Source of the DNA: Sphaerolaimus hirsutus
Taxonomy: Eukaryota; Nematoda; Chromadorea; Monhysterida; Sphaerolaimidae
Assembly (NCBI GenBank): GCA_964036195.1
Contig: OZ038450.1
Location: forward strand, 32,846,612-32,910,611
Direction: 5' to 3'
Length of the DNA stretch: 64,000 bases
Of this stretch, positions 42,401 to 52,400 are shown piece by piece. The position numbers and the translations under genes were made by a program. Under the pieces are notes generated by a model. That model did no database searches. It saw only the letters and a program-made list of their open reading frames with translations, and had not been told where the DNA came from. The first letter of the stretch is position 1, and each line of letters begins with the position of its first letter.

Positions 42401-45379
42401 GACAAGTTCACCCTGGAGCCCATCACTGTGGGCAGGTGGGTCTTTTGTGGTGGATGGCATTTTGATTGAGTTGCAGTATTTGGATGGAATGGTGCCGGAA
42501 ACTATTTACAAAGGTTGCTTCTGTTTGGAAATATAAAATCTTTGTAAAATACTTCCGATGCACGTTCAAGCAAGCATTGTGAAACAGACAGTGCTGAGGG
42601 TAAACTCAACTTATTATTACAATGAAAATAGGTTACCGTATTTCTTCTAATAGAACGGCGCCGTTCTTTTTTTCCGTAACTTTTTACCTGCCGTTCTATT
42701 GGAGGTGCCGCATTCTCATTTGAACACAGTATTATTTGTATTGAATCTTGAGCAGCATTCGAATATCAGAGCATCAATTTGTTATTTTATATCAATATTT
42801 GAATGTCTTCAATGTTCTCGCTATTTATTCATTGCATTTTTGGGTTTTGGCACTCTTCCAATGTTATATCTACCTGTCGTTCTATTGGAGGTGCCCTTCT
42901 ATTGGAGGCTGCCGTTCTATTGTTTTCGTAAATGTAAAAATGAGCCTCTTCCTGCCGTTCTATTGGAGCTGACATGTAAAAAATCACACAAAGCTACAAA
43001 TAGCGCAGTGTTCAGAAAACAACATTTATTATATCACATGGATTTTTTCATCATCCATTACATTTCATTTGCCCACAATCCCAACCATCTAAAAAAAATA
43101 TGCTTTGGTGCGCAGCGTGGACCGGACGTACCACATGTGGCACCTGTTCAGCAACAAGCGCCTGGCGCTGTACTCGTGCGTGCTCATCGTCACCGCCATC
43201 TCGTGCGAGACCATCCCCGGCGTCATTCTCTTCAACGTGCAGGTGGGGATGTGATGGACTGACTAGTGATGGAAAAGCGCCAGGCCGCTTTTGGCGCTTG
43301 GCACCGTTTAGCTGTGGCGCCATTGGCGCTTGGCACTAGGTTTCGGAAAAGCGCCATGGCGCTTTTGTCACTTGGCGCGAAAGTAATGGCGCTTTTTCCA
43401 TAACTAGTCCATTCATTGACTGACTTTTTGTTGAATATTTGAGGATTTGAAATGAGGTGTTCACTCTTGAAAGTCTATACCTCATTGCAAAGTTGGGTCC
43501 GAAAATCTAGAATACAAATTTCTAGAATTTGTCCCACACAGAATTGTTTGTTTCACACAAATTTGGAGCAAACAATTTTCGCGGGCAAAAGTCGAAAGTC
43601 CGCTGGTTTTCTGGACTTCTGAACTGACAACATTTGAAACTTTACAATTGTTAGCGAGCGCGCCCACCCATCACCTAGATTGAAAATGCTCAAATGCTAA
43701 TTCAAAAAGACCGTTTTTTTCGAAATCTATGATTTATCGACTTTAGAAACGGAGACTTCAAATATTTCCCCATTTTTCAGGATCTGGCGGGTTCTCCATT
43801 CGTCAACGTGGCGCTGTATGGCGCTCTGCGCCTGTGGACGCCATTTTTTATGGTTTTGCTGGAGCGCCACACTGAGTGGTTCGGCAGGAGGGCACTGTTC
43901 ATTTGTTCTCAAGTGAGCAAGAATGTTTTTTGAGAAAGATTTATTTGTGCCATTTTGTTTATGGGAGATTTACCTAATTATAAATTTTGTGCGTTTACGG
44001 AACGAAATTTCAAAAACCATAAGCATAACTACCCAAGTCAGAAATGCTAACATTTCTCGACATGTGCGTGTTGCAAGAAAAAAAGATCACGTAAATAATA
44101 AATAAAACTTAAGGCAATGATCGTTTCACAGTTATGATTTTACATCAAAACTGCTCTCACACATTTACACAAGAGCACCCCCACAATGTATCCACCCCCC
44201 CCCCCAGGCGTCAGTCTCAGCGTGCTTTGTGGCGATCATCTCGCTGTACCTGACCGGTGTGGTGACCACCGACGGCACCAGCCACACCGTGTACCTGCTG
44301 CGCACTGCCCTGGCTCTGCTGGGCGCCGCCGTCAATGTGGGCATGGTGTGGGTCGTCTACAAGCAGTACGTCACCGAGCTGTATCCAACTGCTATGCGCG
44401 CTACTGCCGTCGGCGCTTTTGCCGTGTGCGCTGTCGCTGGTCGGTGTCTTTTGATCTTTTGTGAGGGGGGGGGGGAGGATTTATTGGATAGCGTAATTTT
44501 CTCTGTTACCAAGTGCAAAACAAACCACCCCGTGACAATTGGCCGACAATTCACAAGTGACAATTTTTTGGACTAGTGCACTTTCGGAATGAAATTGGTG
44601 GTCGGAGTTGGACTTGTGCACTTTCGACGTGAAAGCCACTCTTCCATGGTGAATTTGGGCACTTTCGATGTAATTCTTGCATTTTCCAAAAATCGGCACT
44701 CATGTATAATATTTCAGGAACCACATGGACGATTTCGCTAATTTTTATTTTAAATCTAATTCGCGTCAAATCCACACTTCACTCAATTTTCTTGGTTTGC
44801 CGCATATGCACCCAAAATTCGAAATAAACCCCCCTCAAACGCAGGCATGGGTCTGGCGCCGCAACTGGTGTACATGCGCAAGTACTGGCGGGCGCTGCCC
44901 TACGCGGCCGCCGCCCTCCTGTCCACGTGCAGCCTGGTGCTGGGCGCGCTCGTGCTGCCCGAGACCAGCGCCGCCCCCCTGCCCGACTCGCTGCACCACC
45001 ACTACGACTACGTGGTCGACGTGGACAAGGAGAAGCTCAAGCCCGTGAGTCACCGGGTTGGGGTGATTGTGGCCCCGCTCGCTGTTTGTGCTCACGCACA
45101 CTGGTATACTATCGAAATTTGGGAAACTCGTAAATCAGCCTTGAACGCATCTGAGTTTATTGGAATGTCATGAAAAGAGCCCAGAATCATATCACATATA
45201 CCCCATGGGCCACGAAACTATTTAACCCCCCCCCCAATTTGCAGCTGGCCATTACACCAACACAAGACGGCCTTCCAATGATATGCAATGATACCTCCGA
45301 TGAAGCAATGATTATCGATGATATGGTGCACATACCCCTGACAAAGTTCGCTGACAAAATGGAACCGGACGCCGTTTGA
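33359..45379 (+). CDS. SLC22: SLC22-family organic ion transporter, complete, 10 exons
   Basis: The product is about 569 aa with the 12-helix major facilitator plan of plasma-membrane organic cation/anion/carnitine transporters. Exons are 33359-33433, 34685-34849, 35621-35814, 36335-36551, 42203-42435, 43116-43242, 43781-43912, 44208-44439, 44845-45044 and 45245-45379, all phase-consistent. Signatures seen are MSTFDEVFK at the N-terminus, YGWYQLF before helix 1, a Cys-containing extracellular loop with sequons NAT and NQT (residues ~67 and 74), GGHLADRFGRK after helix 2 (~138-146), ESPRWL (~252-257), GRR after helix 8, ELYPTAMR (~438-445) and LPET near the last helix. The loop between helices 1 and 2 is shorter than in vertebrate OCTs. 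Substrate class cannot be read from the sequence. Intron 4 (5.65 kb) is swollen by transposons. The gene is convergent with SLAIN. Confidence 0.94.
33434..33439 (+). other. Probable GC-AG splice donor (SLC22 intron 1)
   Basis: AAG|GCGAGT follows the FDEVFK codons. No GT donor nearby keeps exon 2 in frame, so intron 1 is inferred to be a GC-AG intron. Confidence 0.6.
33801..34200 (+). mobile_element. TA-flanked MITE in SLC22 intron 1
   Basis: TACCGTATTACCTC start; right end slightly degraded (GAGGTTGTACGGTA). Confidence 0.84.
34685..34849 (+). CDS. SLC22: SLC22 exon 2 (helix 1, start of outer loop)
   Basis: After CCCAATTGCAG, 55 codons. Contains YGWYQLF, a hydrophobic helix, LKPEISCNATDW and sequon NQT. 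Donor GTATGT, phase 0. Confidence 0.92.
35146..35585. repeat. Foldback MITE in SLC22 intron 2
   Basis: ATGCTGCGATTACAGCTCGG is mirrored at 35566-35585. Arms of ~70 bp or more include GGGCGTAAAATTGATTTT. It ends 35 bp before exon 3. Confidence 0.82.
35621..35814 (+). CDS. SLC22: SLC22 exon 3 (outer loop, helix 2, DRFGR)
   Basis: Follows CTGGCGCAG. Encodes SSFYSIYEEFGELLCEYDW and GGHLADRFGR, the MFS loop 2-3 signature. Donor GTCCGT, phase 2. Confidence 0.93.
35906..36167 (+). mobile_element. TA-flanked MITE in SLC22 intron 3
   Basis: TA-CCGTATTTCCTCGAATTAC to GAGGAAATACGG-TA; short subtype shared with 11169 and 56176. Confidence 0.88.
36335..36551 (+). CDS. SLC22: SLC22 exon 4 (helices 3-5)
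   Basis: After CCCCACAG. Completes DRFGRK and continues through hydrophobic segments to AYASETVGQKYR and WSIAFM. Donor GTGAGT, phase 0. Confidence 0.93.
36584..37220. mobile_element. Inverted-repeat element in SLC22 intron 4
   Basis: Ends TCTAATTCTAAAAGTCGACA and TGTCGACTTTTAGAATTGGA; same family as 11807..12450. The flanks CAATTGAG/CTCAATTG extend the palindrome. Confidence 0.8.
37578..38035. repeat. Inverted repeat inside the long-TIR element
   Basis: GCAGGATTCTCTCC and GGTTTTGTGGTTCTCTACA at the left are mirrored at 37976-38035; ~60-bp arms around a ~340-bp core. Confidence 0.75.
38070..38592. repeat. Minisatellite, ~27-30 bp unit
   Basis: Tandem units of the form AAAATGGCACCCCCTGGGGA separated by C-runs. 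They produce long but meaningless open frames on both strands. Confidence 0.9.
38597..38855. repeat. Minisatellite, 30-bp unit
   Basis: About eight units of AACTCCCATAAACTCAGCCC followed by CTAATTTGGA. Shorter remnants recur at 40650-40850. Confidence 0.9.
38887..39310 (+). mobile_element. TA-flanked MITE inside the minisatellite block
   Basis: Very close to 512..935; inserted between the 30-bp minisatellite and the ~115-bp satellite. Confidence 0.88.
39311..40660. repeat. Satellite, ~115-bp unit
   Basis: About eleven diverged units containing ACAAATGCATCATTTCACAA, CAGGGGTTCATTTTCAGGG and TTATGGTAATGTAGTGTCAA. Confidence 0.88.
41083..41405. repeat. Palindrome with ~120-bp arms
   Basis: GATTTTGGCTCGGAAATCAC through CGGGCAGGTTACTCGCATA is mirrored at 41284-41405 with an ~80-bp loop. 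Confidence 0.87.
41945..42155. repeat. Foldback element before SLC22 exon 5
   Basis: TGATACGCACATCTGCCC ends and CACTTGACACTTTTTCAAGTG interior, as in FN3K intron 6. It ends 47 bp before exon 5. Its flanks are the reverse complement of the FN3K flanks. Confidence 0.82.
42203..42435 (+). CDS. SLC22: SLC22 exon 5 (helix 6, ESPRWL)
   Basis: After CCTCGCAG. Encodes RNWRNYAFVVNG, LLLVESPRWLIQKHR and the start of the central cytoplasmic loop. Donor GTGGGT, phase 2. Confidence 0.93.
43116..43242 (+). CDS. SLC22: SLC22 exon 6 (helix 7)
   Basis: After GTGCGCAG. Encodes HLFSNKRLALYSCVLIVTA and ends FNVQ. Donor GTGGGG, phase 0. Confidence 0.9.
43781..43912 (+). CDS. SLC22: SLC22 exon 7 (helix 8)
   Basis: After CATTTTTCAG. 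Encodes SPFVNVALYGALRLWTPFF and EWFGRRALF, the family's second GRR loop. Donor GTGAGC, phase 0. Confidence 0.92.
44208..44439 (+). CDS. SLC22: SLC22 exon 8 (helices 9-10, ELYPT)
   Basis: After a C-tract and AG. Encodes two hydrophobic segments and YVTELYPTAMRATAVG. Ends in phase 1 before GTCGGT. Confidence 0.93.
44845..45044 (+). CDS. SLC22: SLC22 exon 9 (helices 11-12)
   Basis: After AAACGCAG. Encodes GLAPQLVYMRKYWR, a long hydrophobic stretch and LVLPET. Donor GTGAGT, phase 0. Confidence 0.93.
45245..45379 (+). CDS. SLC22: SLC22 exon 10 (cytoplasmic tail, stop)
   Basis: After CAATTTGCAG. Encodes a hydrophilic, acidic tail rich in Asp and Met, ending in TGA 45377-45379. Confidence 0.87.
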   Translation: MAITPTQDGLPMICNDTSDEAMIIDDMVHIPLTKFADKMEPDAV

Positions 45380-47480
45380 GATGTGTGTTCTGAGATACCT
45401 AATACAATTTTGCACACTGTAAAATGTTAATTTCATGCAAGATGTCACACAAATTTATCAAATGTTTGTTTTTTATAAATATATTTTTATTGACACCTTG
45501 CATGACATTTGACATGTAGCGGGACTGGCGCCAGGGGACAGTACCCCGGACCCTAGTAAATATCGACTAGTTCATAAAATTGTCCGGAAATTTTTCTTTT
45601 CCATTTACGTCACATTTTACAGGGTGAGGTACTAGCCCCAGTTCACACGTGATCGGATACTGTATTGTATAAACTGGTGGACAATTTAAATGGAAAATTG
45701 ACTACATAAATTTTCAAAATATTCTCATGTGCAAATGATCAGCCCAATCTAGCTAAAATTTTGTGTGAATTTGGGGCCAACATTTCTTTACATTGTCCCC
45801 AAATGGCAACCCCCAGCACCCCCCTGGTTAGCCGTGACAGCCTTCTATATATTTTTTCCGATTTTTTTTCTGGCCAATATAATTGGAAAATTTTGGAATC
45901 CCACACAGAATATTGCTGCGGGAAAACGTGCTGCCATTTTTGGCATGCTGCCAACACAATCATTGGATACACTTGTGCTGGCAGTTTTTTGATGTAAAAA
46001 AAATCACTAATGGCTCGCTCAGAGCTGCACATAGGTTGCAGGGTGATTTTTACCCGCTGCTGTCCCCACACTGCTGCTGCCTCACAAAAATCCATCCTAA
46101 ATTGCAGATATCAGCCACTTCATGACATTCAAACATATTAAGAACTTTATAAGTGCAAACATTTTGATTGTGATTGCAAAAACCCCAAATTTACACTTTC
46201 TGGGAATGACCTCTTCATTTGTCTGGCCCATTTACACAAAATACAGGACACATTTCCAGTTGTCCCCTGGTATATGTTTAACAGATAATTGTTGCCTGAA
46301 TTCAATGGGCATTAGCATTAAATGATTTGCATGCAGATGCTGCAGAGGCTGGTCACGCTTTTACGGAAATGCTGTCTTTGAACAGTGGTATTTCCACTGA
46401 TCGCCATAAATGCAATCTTCATGCAACAATGTGGTGCAGGACCAGCCACATGTTGCTCATGACACTTAGGAAGCCAGTCCTGGCCACCATGTGCTGTATC
46501 ATAAGCCTGGGGCTGTGTAAGACACATTAGTTCCAATATATGTTTTGTTCAAAAAAATATTTCAGGTTTGATCTTCAGCAAAATTTTGGTGTAGGGATTG
46601 CGTCGGTTGTGAGGGGGTGGAATAGTTGCAGGAAGTTACCATCTCATATGTCCCAAAAAATCAGTGGCCTGAACCATCCCCAACCCATTTTATAAATAAA
46701 TCAAATTCTGGCCTGAACAAAAATTTGTATGGATTTTCCATTTATATTGACCAGAAAAAAAGTGGAAAAAAAATATTTTCAGCAACAAGGGTGGCCTGAG
46801 GGGGTGCCACTTTGGTTATATATAGTATATACTTTGGGGCACCCTCACACTAAGTGACAGCCTGATGGCTTGCTTGTGTGATTTTTTAATGTTATTTTGT
46901 GAATTTTCCATTTATATTGTCCACCAGTTTACAAATACAGTATTTTTGCAGTGTATTCATGTTTTTATGTACATATGTATTCATTGATATTTATCACATG
47001 CCTTCTATTTGTTGTCTTTAGTTTTCAGCATTGTTTAATTGTACAGAATGTGTAAATATTTATGTAAAAAGTGGTGCTCTGTATACGGTAAATCGACTGA
47101 AGTTGAATATATTTTCGCTCATTTTACTTCAAATTAACGAGTTTTATGCGGTGTATTTCTATTCTTTATTTTTATGCCAAAAGAAAATGTAAATAATCGC
47201 AAAATTTCATAATATTTACCTGCAATAAAGTACAAAAAAATGAACGCTGAAAATTCGAAATTAAAAAAACACGCTCGCGCATTTAAATTTAACGAAACCT
47301 GCAGTATACAAATGCTAAAAAGACAAGGCCAATTAAAAAGCAGTGGCTTACAGTGAATTGCCTTTTACATGTGTTTTTTTCTGGAATAAATGGGACGGAG
47401 TGATTCTGAGAAGAATATTAGTCCAGTGCCACATTTGAGCTAATAAAATGACAAGTTTACTTGTCACTTAATTTATTACT
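45380..47480. other. SLC22 3' flank and intergenic DNA
   Basis: No gene recognised; open frames here are short and lack codon bias. Probably includes the SLC22 3' UTR. No intact repeat recognised. Confidence 0.4.
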
Positions 47481-47897
47481 CAGGGACGTAGCCAGGATTT
47501 TTGAGCGGGGGGGGGGGATTGTATACGGAGCCCGGCGAACGGGGGGGCCCCCTTAAAATTTGACCCCTGTGGTAAAGGAATGGCGCTAGCGCCATTCGTA
47601 GGCGCCGCGCCATGGCGCCATTGGCGTTGGCAATGGCGCCAAATACCGCTGTACATATATGTATTTTACATACATATTTATACAGTGACCGGGACAGATT
47701 TTGGGTGCTTTTCGTCTCAAACTATAGGTATCAATGAAATATACTGTAGGGCGACGAAATGCGCGCTTGCGCGCAAAATTTTTCCGAGCTACCAACAAAA
47801 TCGCTTTACGGAAGTGCCGTTTCTGGCATATTTTTTTGTCCGACCCGCGAAGGGGGTGCGGCCACCCCCCCACCCCCCCCCCCTGGTTACGTCCTTG
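47481..47897 (+). mobile_element. hAT-like MITE, CAGGGACGTA ends
   Basis: Ends CAGGGACGTAGCCAGG and CCTGGTTACGTCCTTG; 8-bp flanks TTATTACT and TTAGTACT differ at one base. Confidence 0.88.
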
Positions 47898-49295
47898 TTA
47901 GTACTTGTCTTGTCACTTGTCGAATTGAGGAAGCGGGCCTATACATTCCATGGCACATCGCCAAGTTTTTGACAAACACTTTCGCGCCCGTTACCAGTAA
48001 TTCCAGAATGAATCGATTACATTTCATCATTTGTCTGATGCAAAATAAATATTCTCTGCCAGGTGCCAAAATTGATATTTTGATGAGTCGCTTTTACACG
48101 TCAGGATTAGTGAGTCGACTTTCGATGAATTGGGATCTAAAAATGATCACAAACTTGAAAAAAAACCCTGAATTTTAGGTAATTTACGAATTATTTTACT
48201 CATTCAAACTAGGCAAACACCAGGCAAGACTAGGCAAACACTCAAATTGCACCAATCAAGCAATGCACTGATATCAAACTATGCAAGACTAGTTGCAAAA
48301 TGTGCACAAAACTAATGCAGGGAAAAAGCAAGCACTCTCGCTAAATAGATCAACAAATGAAACTAGGGCAGAAAAATGAAAAATTGAAAAACCTTTAGCA
48401 TTATCATCAGTTACCATCATTCATATTTATCACCAAAATGCACAGCATCAAATGAACATCTCACAGAAACTCGGCTAGAAAAGAAAAAAGAAAAGGGGAA
48501 CTTGACCAGAAAATAATGAAATTGCGAACTTCAAAGCCCCGACCAATTGAAAATCTTTGTGAAAACTCAGTAAACATTCAGCAGATTTTGAGCTAAACAG
48601 TCAAAATAGCAGATATTTACAAATTGTGCTACAACTGAATTATGACAATGATTCGCTTAGAAAAAAAAGAAATTATAAATTAATAACCTTAATGAAGAAA
48701 AAAACTGAACTGAAGAACTGAAAACGTTATTTACAGCAAGCAGAGAGTGCTAATGTATGATCACGAATATCTGTAAGAAGGCTGAATCAAGCAGCACAGC
48801 AGCGATAATAAGATGTTTTTTGACGCCTGGCGCTCCAAAGTGACGCCAAAAATAATTTGACGCCATTTGCATCAGAAAAAACGATACACAGCACGGAGAT
48901 GGGCAAAATATTCGAATCCGACAAAAAATGCCGTCGCAAGAACACCGCGGAATGTGCGCGCTAGAATTTACCATAAATAACAAAGGCATTCGCGTTTGTT
49001 TTCACACAGAGCTAAGTTGTTGAGTATTTTTGCACATGTAAAATCAGATTTGCAAAATCAAAATTTCCGTACAATATTTACCCGACCCAGACGTTTGGCC
49101 CTACTAAGACTATCTATTTTCGTACGAAAATCATATTGCTATTACGACCTTGCAAATTCAGTTTTGCACGTATATTACATGCCACAAATGCTCTAATAGT
49201 TGGCACGCGCACTGCACAAATCGTACAACCACTGTATACAAAAGCATAAATACTTGGCAAACTTCCAACCCCCCAAACTCAAACACTGCCGCAAC
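47898..49295. other. Intergenic / SLAIN 3' flank
   Basis: No gene seen. 48190-48320 has AGGCAAACACCAGGCAAG-like repeats. Confidence 0.4.
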
Positions 49296-49404
49296 TCAGA
49301 AGCAGTCTTGTATCCACGCGCCGCCGTTCGCGCTGCCCGACTTGTTGCCGCGCGACCGGCCCGTCGCCGTGTTCGACAAGGCCGACGGCCGCACCGCCGG
49401 CGAC
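49296..49404 (-). CDS. SLAIN: SLAIN exon L (last exon, C-terminal 'AWIQDCF')
   Basis: After GTGCCGCAG. Thirty-six codons to TGA at 49298-49296, ending GGAWIQDCF, equivalent to the family's invariant SWKDGCY-type C-terminus. Confidence 0.86.
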
Positions 49405-52400
49405 CTGCGGCACGAAAACTGTGAAGCCACGCTTGATGAAATTCTGTTACAAGATTGCATACTGGAGGTGAATTTCCAGATGTTTTTTACAGAGTGATTG
49501 TTGGCGTTGCATTGTGGTGCTGGTGCAGGTGCAGGACCACGAGAAAGCCCCTGACAATGATCCAATTTTCAAAAAACCTATATGTATATTTTTATTTTAA
49601 AAGTGGACTATTGTGCATACTACAATATCACACAATTGCAAAATTTAGTTTCACCAGCAAGAAAGCGAGAACAACAACAACCTCTCAAAAAATACCACTA
49701 CTAAAAGCAGAAACTCGCGCTGAAGCTCCTAGGCAATTTACCCCCTCTTTTCCTAACAAACATGGCGTCACCTTGGCGCCGGGCGCCAGCGCCAGCCCCC
49801 CAGTCGCCGTCAAACCAAACAGACTTTTGCCTGGCGGCGGCGGGGCCGGGGATGCCCGATCTGGGCATGGGGATGCCGCTGCCGGCGGCCGGAGTGTGCG
49901 CGCGATTCCCCGCCGCTGCACTGGCGCCAGTGTCGCGACGCGGCGTCGGGGCGCGCAGGTGCGACTGCACGTTTGGGGCGCCGCTGGCGGCAGATGCGTT
50001 TGATGAGTTGCCGGAGGTTTTGCGCCGCTGCGGGGGTAGTTTGTTGTTGGAGGATTGGACGGGTCTAGGTTCAAAACAGATGATAATGTCAAGCATAGGC
50101 CAGTCCCGCGACTTGTGATACGGCATGTAAAGTGCAAAATGTCAGACAAATTTTGAGAAATGTAAAAGGATAATTCAAAAGTGAAATGACCGCTAAAATT
50201 AAAGACAAATTTACAAATTTAACTGTAATTTTACAATATACTTGACATATTTGTCTATGAAGAGTGCGGGACAGGCTATTACGAATGATGTAAAAAGATA
50301 CACAGCGACTTGTTTTAATTCCATGTTCGACTTATCAAAGTAAAAAAAAATTACGCACCCATGTCCACTAAATACAACACAAAAATGCCACTTCCCCAAA
50401 TTTCAAACTGACCGCATTGACGTGCTGCGCGGGGTGCTGCGGCTGGGCGGCGGGGCTGACGCGCGCCTGGTGCAGTCGGTCTTGCGACTTGGACGTAGAC
50501 AGGTTGGGCAGCGACTTCTGCAGCGAGCCCGCCGGCGCGCCTGCCGCAGGGGAAACGACTAATGTGGCCGTTTTACACAGTTGGCAGTGAGCCAAGTAAG
50601 TGTAATTAAGCTTAGTTCCGCTTCAAATGAATAAAAACACTGTAAAAACGTCAATACAATTGAAATTGTAATCACAAATGTAAGAGTTGCCGAAATTTCG
50701 GCGGTGTGCTAGTTGCCAGTAAATCAATCCAGTTGACTATTTATCATTACGAATTCTAAACAAGCCTACCATTGGGCTGCACAGCCACACCGGCCACGCC
50801 CACTGGAGGGCCTCTGCTGTGCGCGCGCGTCTGCATCTGCCCCGTGTGCACGTGCAGCTGCTGCTGTTGCTGCGGGGGGTAGCCCCGGGTGGGCGGAGCT
50901 TGGCGGGTCTGCGATGATTGGCGCGACCCGCTGCCGTATGCGGGGCCGTGCTGCCCTGCGATGGGAAATGGGTTGTTTTGGTGCCTATTTATTAGATAGA
51001 TTAGTCTCATAAAATATCTGACTGCGACATTTTAAATACGAGCGACGTTAAAAAGACGTGAAAGTGAAACTGTGTGGGACAAATTCTAGATGCAGTTTCC
51101 GTGCATTTTCGACCCTCGAAATTTTGATGTTATCTACTTTTCGAAGTGGACGCATCAACTAATCGTGAGCACGGCCCGCTCACCGTAGCCGTGCCTCTTG
51201 TGCATGGGTCTCTGTATGCTGTCGTCGGACCTCTGCCTGGCGCCGAACACGTTCTGCTGGCCGAGCTGCATGTAGCGCGCGCTCGAGTTGGGCGGGTACT
51301 GCGCCGGCGTGCTGTGCGCCTGCGGCTGCGCCCCGCCCGACGCCCACCCGCCCATCGGCTGACGCCCCAAGTTCGACACTGCGGGGGGGGGGAATGAAAT
51401 GGATATTCTATAAACTTTGTGTGGCATATTTTGAGGGTTCAATGTTTAGACTTTCTCAAGGGAAGGCAGAAAAGGGAGAAAAATCGCTAGAAATAGTGGA
51501 GCAGTAACTCAGAAAGGTATACATATAGTCAACGATGTGAACGAGATTTTGAAAGAGAAAATTGGGGCAAAATTTGTCAAAAATCGCTCCAAATAGCTAG
51601 ACCGGTTGGGGGGAGGGGCGCGTTCAAGGGATAGTAGCCTAAAATTTTGCCATAGTGTGGATACCCTCACAAACCCCTCCGAACAAACCCCCCTGCATAC
51701 CATTGAGATCTACTGGTGGCTGGTGAGCGTTGTGCGATCTGCGCCGCTCGCGGGCCATCATCAGCGCTTCCATTGTTTGCCGCAGATCTGAATGTTTTGG
51801 GACTTGGTTCAGGCAATTATTGTACATTCATTAAGCACTGCGTTCTACATAGCGGGCAAATTTCGATGGAACGGTAGTTTTTACGCATAAAAAGTCTTCA
51901 CTACTGTCTCTCGCTGTAAATAAACGTGTTCACTGGATAAAGATCTCCGAATGGAGAACATACAATCCCAATAAAGCAGCCGAATGGAGAACATACAATC
52001 CCAATAAAGCAGCCAACATCCAATGGAAATGCCTAAGCTTTTTCATAACTTTTTCACGCAACAGCCCCCCGAAACCTCAACGAACCCTCCTCCTGCAGAC
52101 TGGCCAACAACTGAATATCATGCAGATCGGGGTGCATGCTGGGCTGCATGAGCCGCGGCGACGGCGCGCCCACCTTGTTCGCGTTGGGCACCGAGCTCGG
52201 CACCGTGCTCACCGACAGGGCGCTCGGCAGCACTGCAGCTGGCGCGGGGCTGGAGTTGGAGCCCATGCTGTGCGCGCGTCTGGGGGAATGGGCGTTTGTG
52301 ATTGGGGGTCGACTTTTTTCGTGTTGATAAGTCCAGAATTTTAGAAATTGACTGGAGGCCGGTAATCGCATCTGGGGTAGGTCCCGCCATTTAAAAAAAT

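Noticed and set aside
43260..43400. GGCGCCATTGGCGCTTGGC repeats as a possible small RNA gene
   Set aside because: Short GGCGCC palindromes recur widely here (e.g. 10130, 29300, 54500) with no conserved RNA fold or promoter.
45739..46095. 118-codon minus-strand frame after SLC22
   Set aside because: No recognisable domain, no codon bias and no splice partners; competing frames on the other strand are nearly as long.
49455..50003. 182-codon plus-strand frame
   Set aside because: Overlaps SLAIN exon K; the minus-strand reading has the family motifs and matching splice phases.
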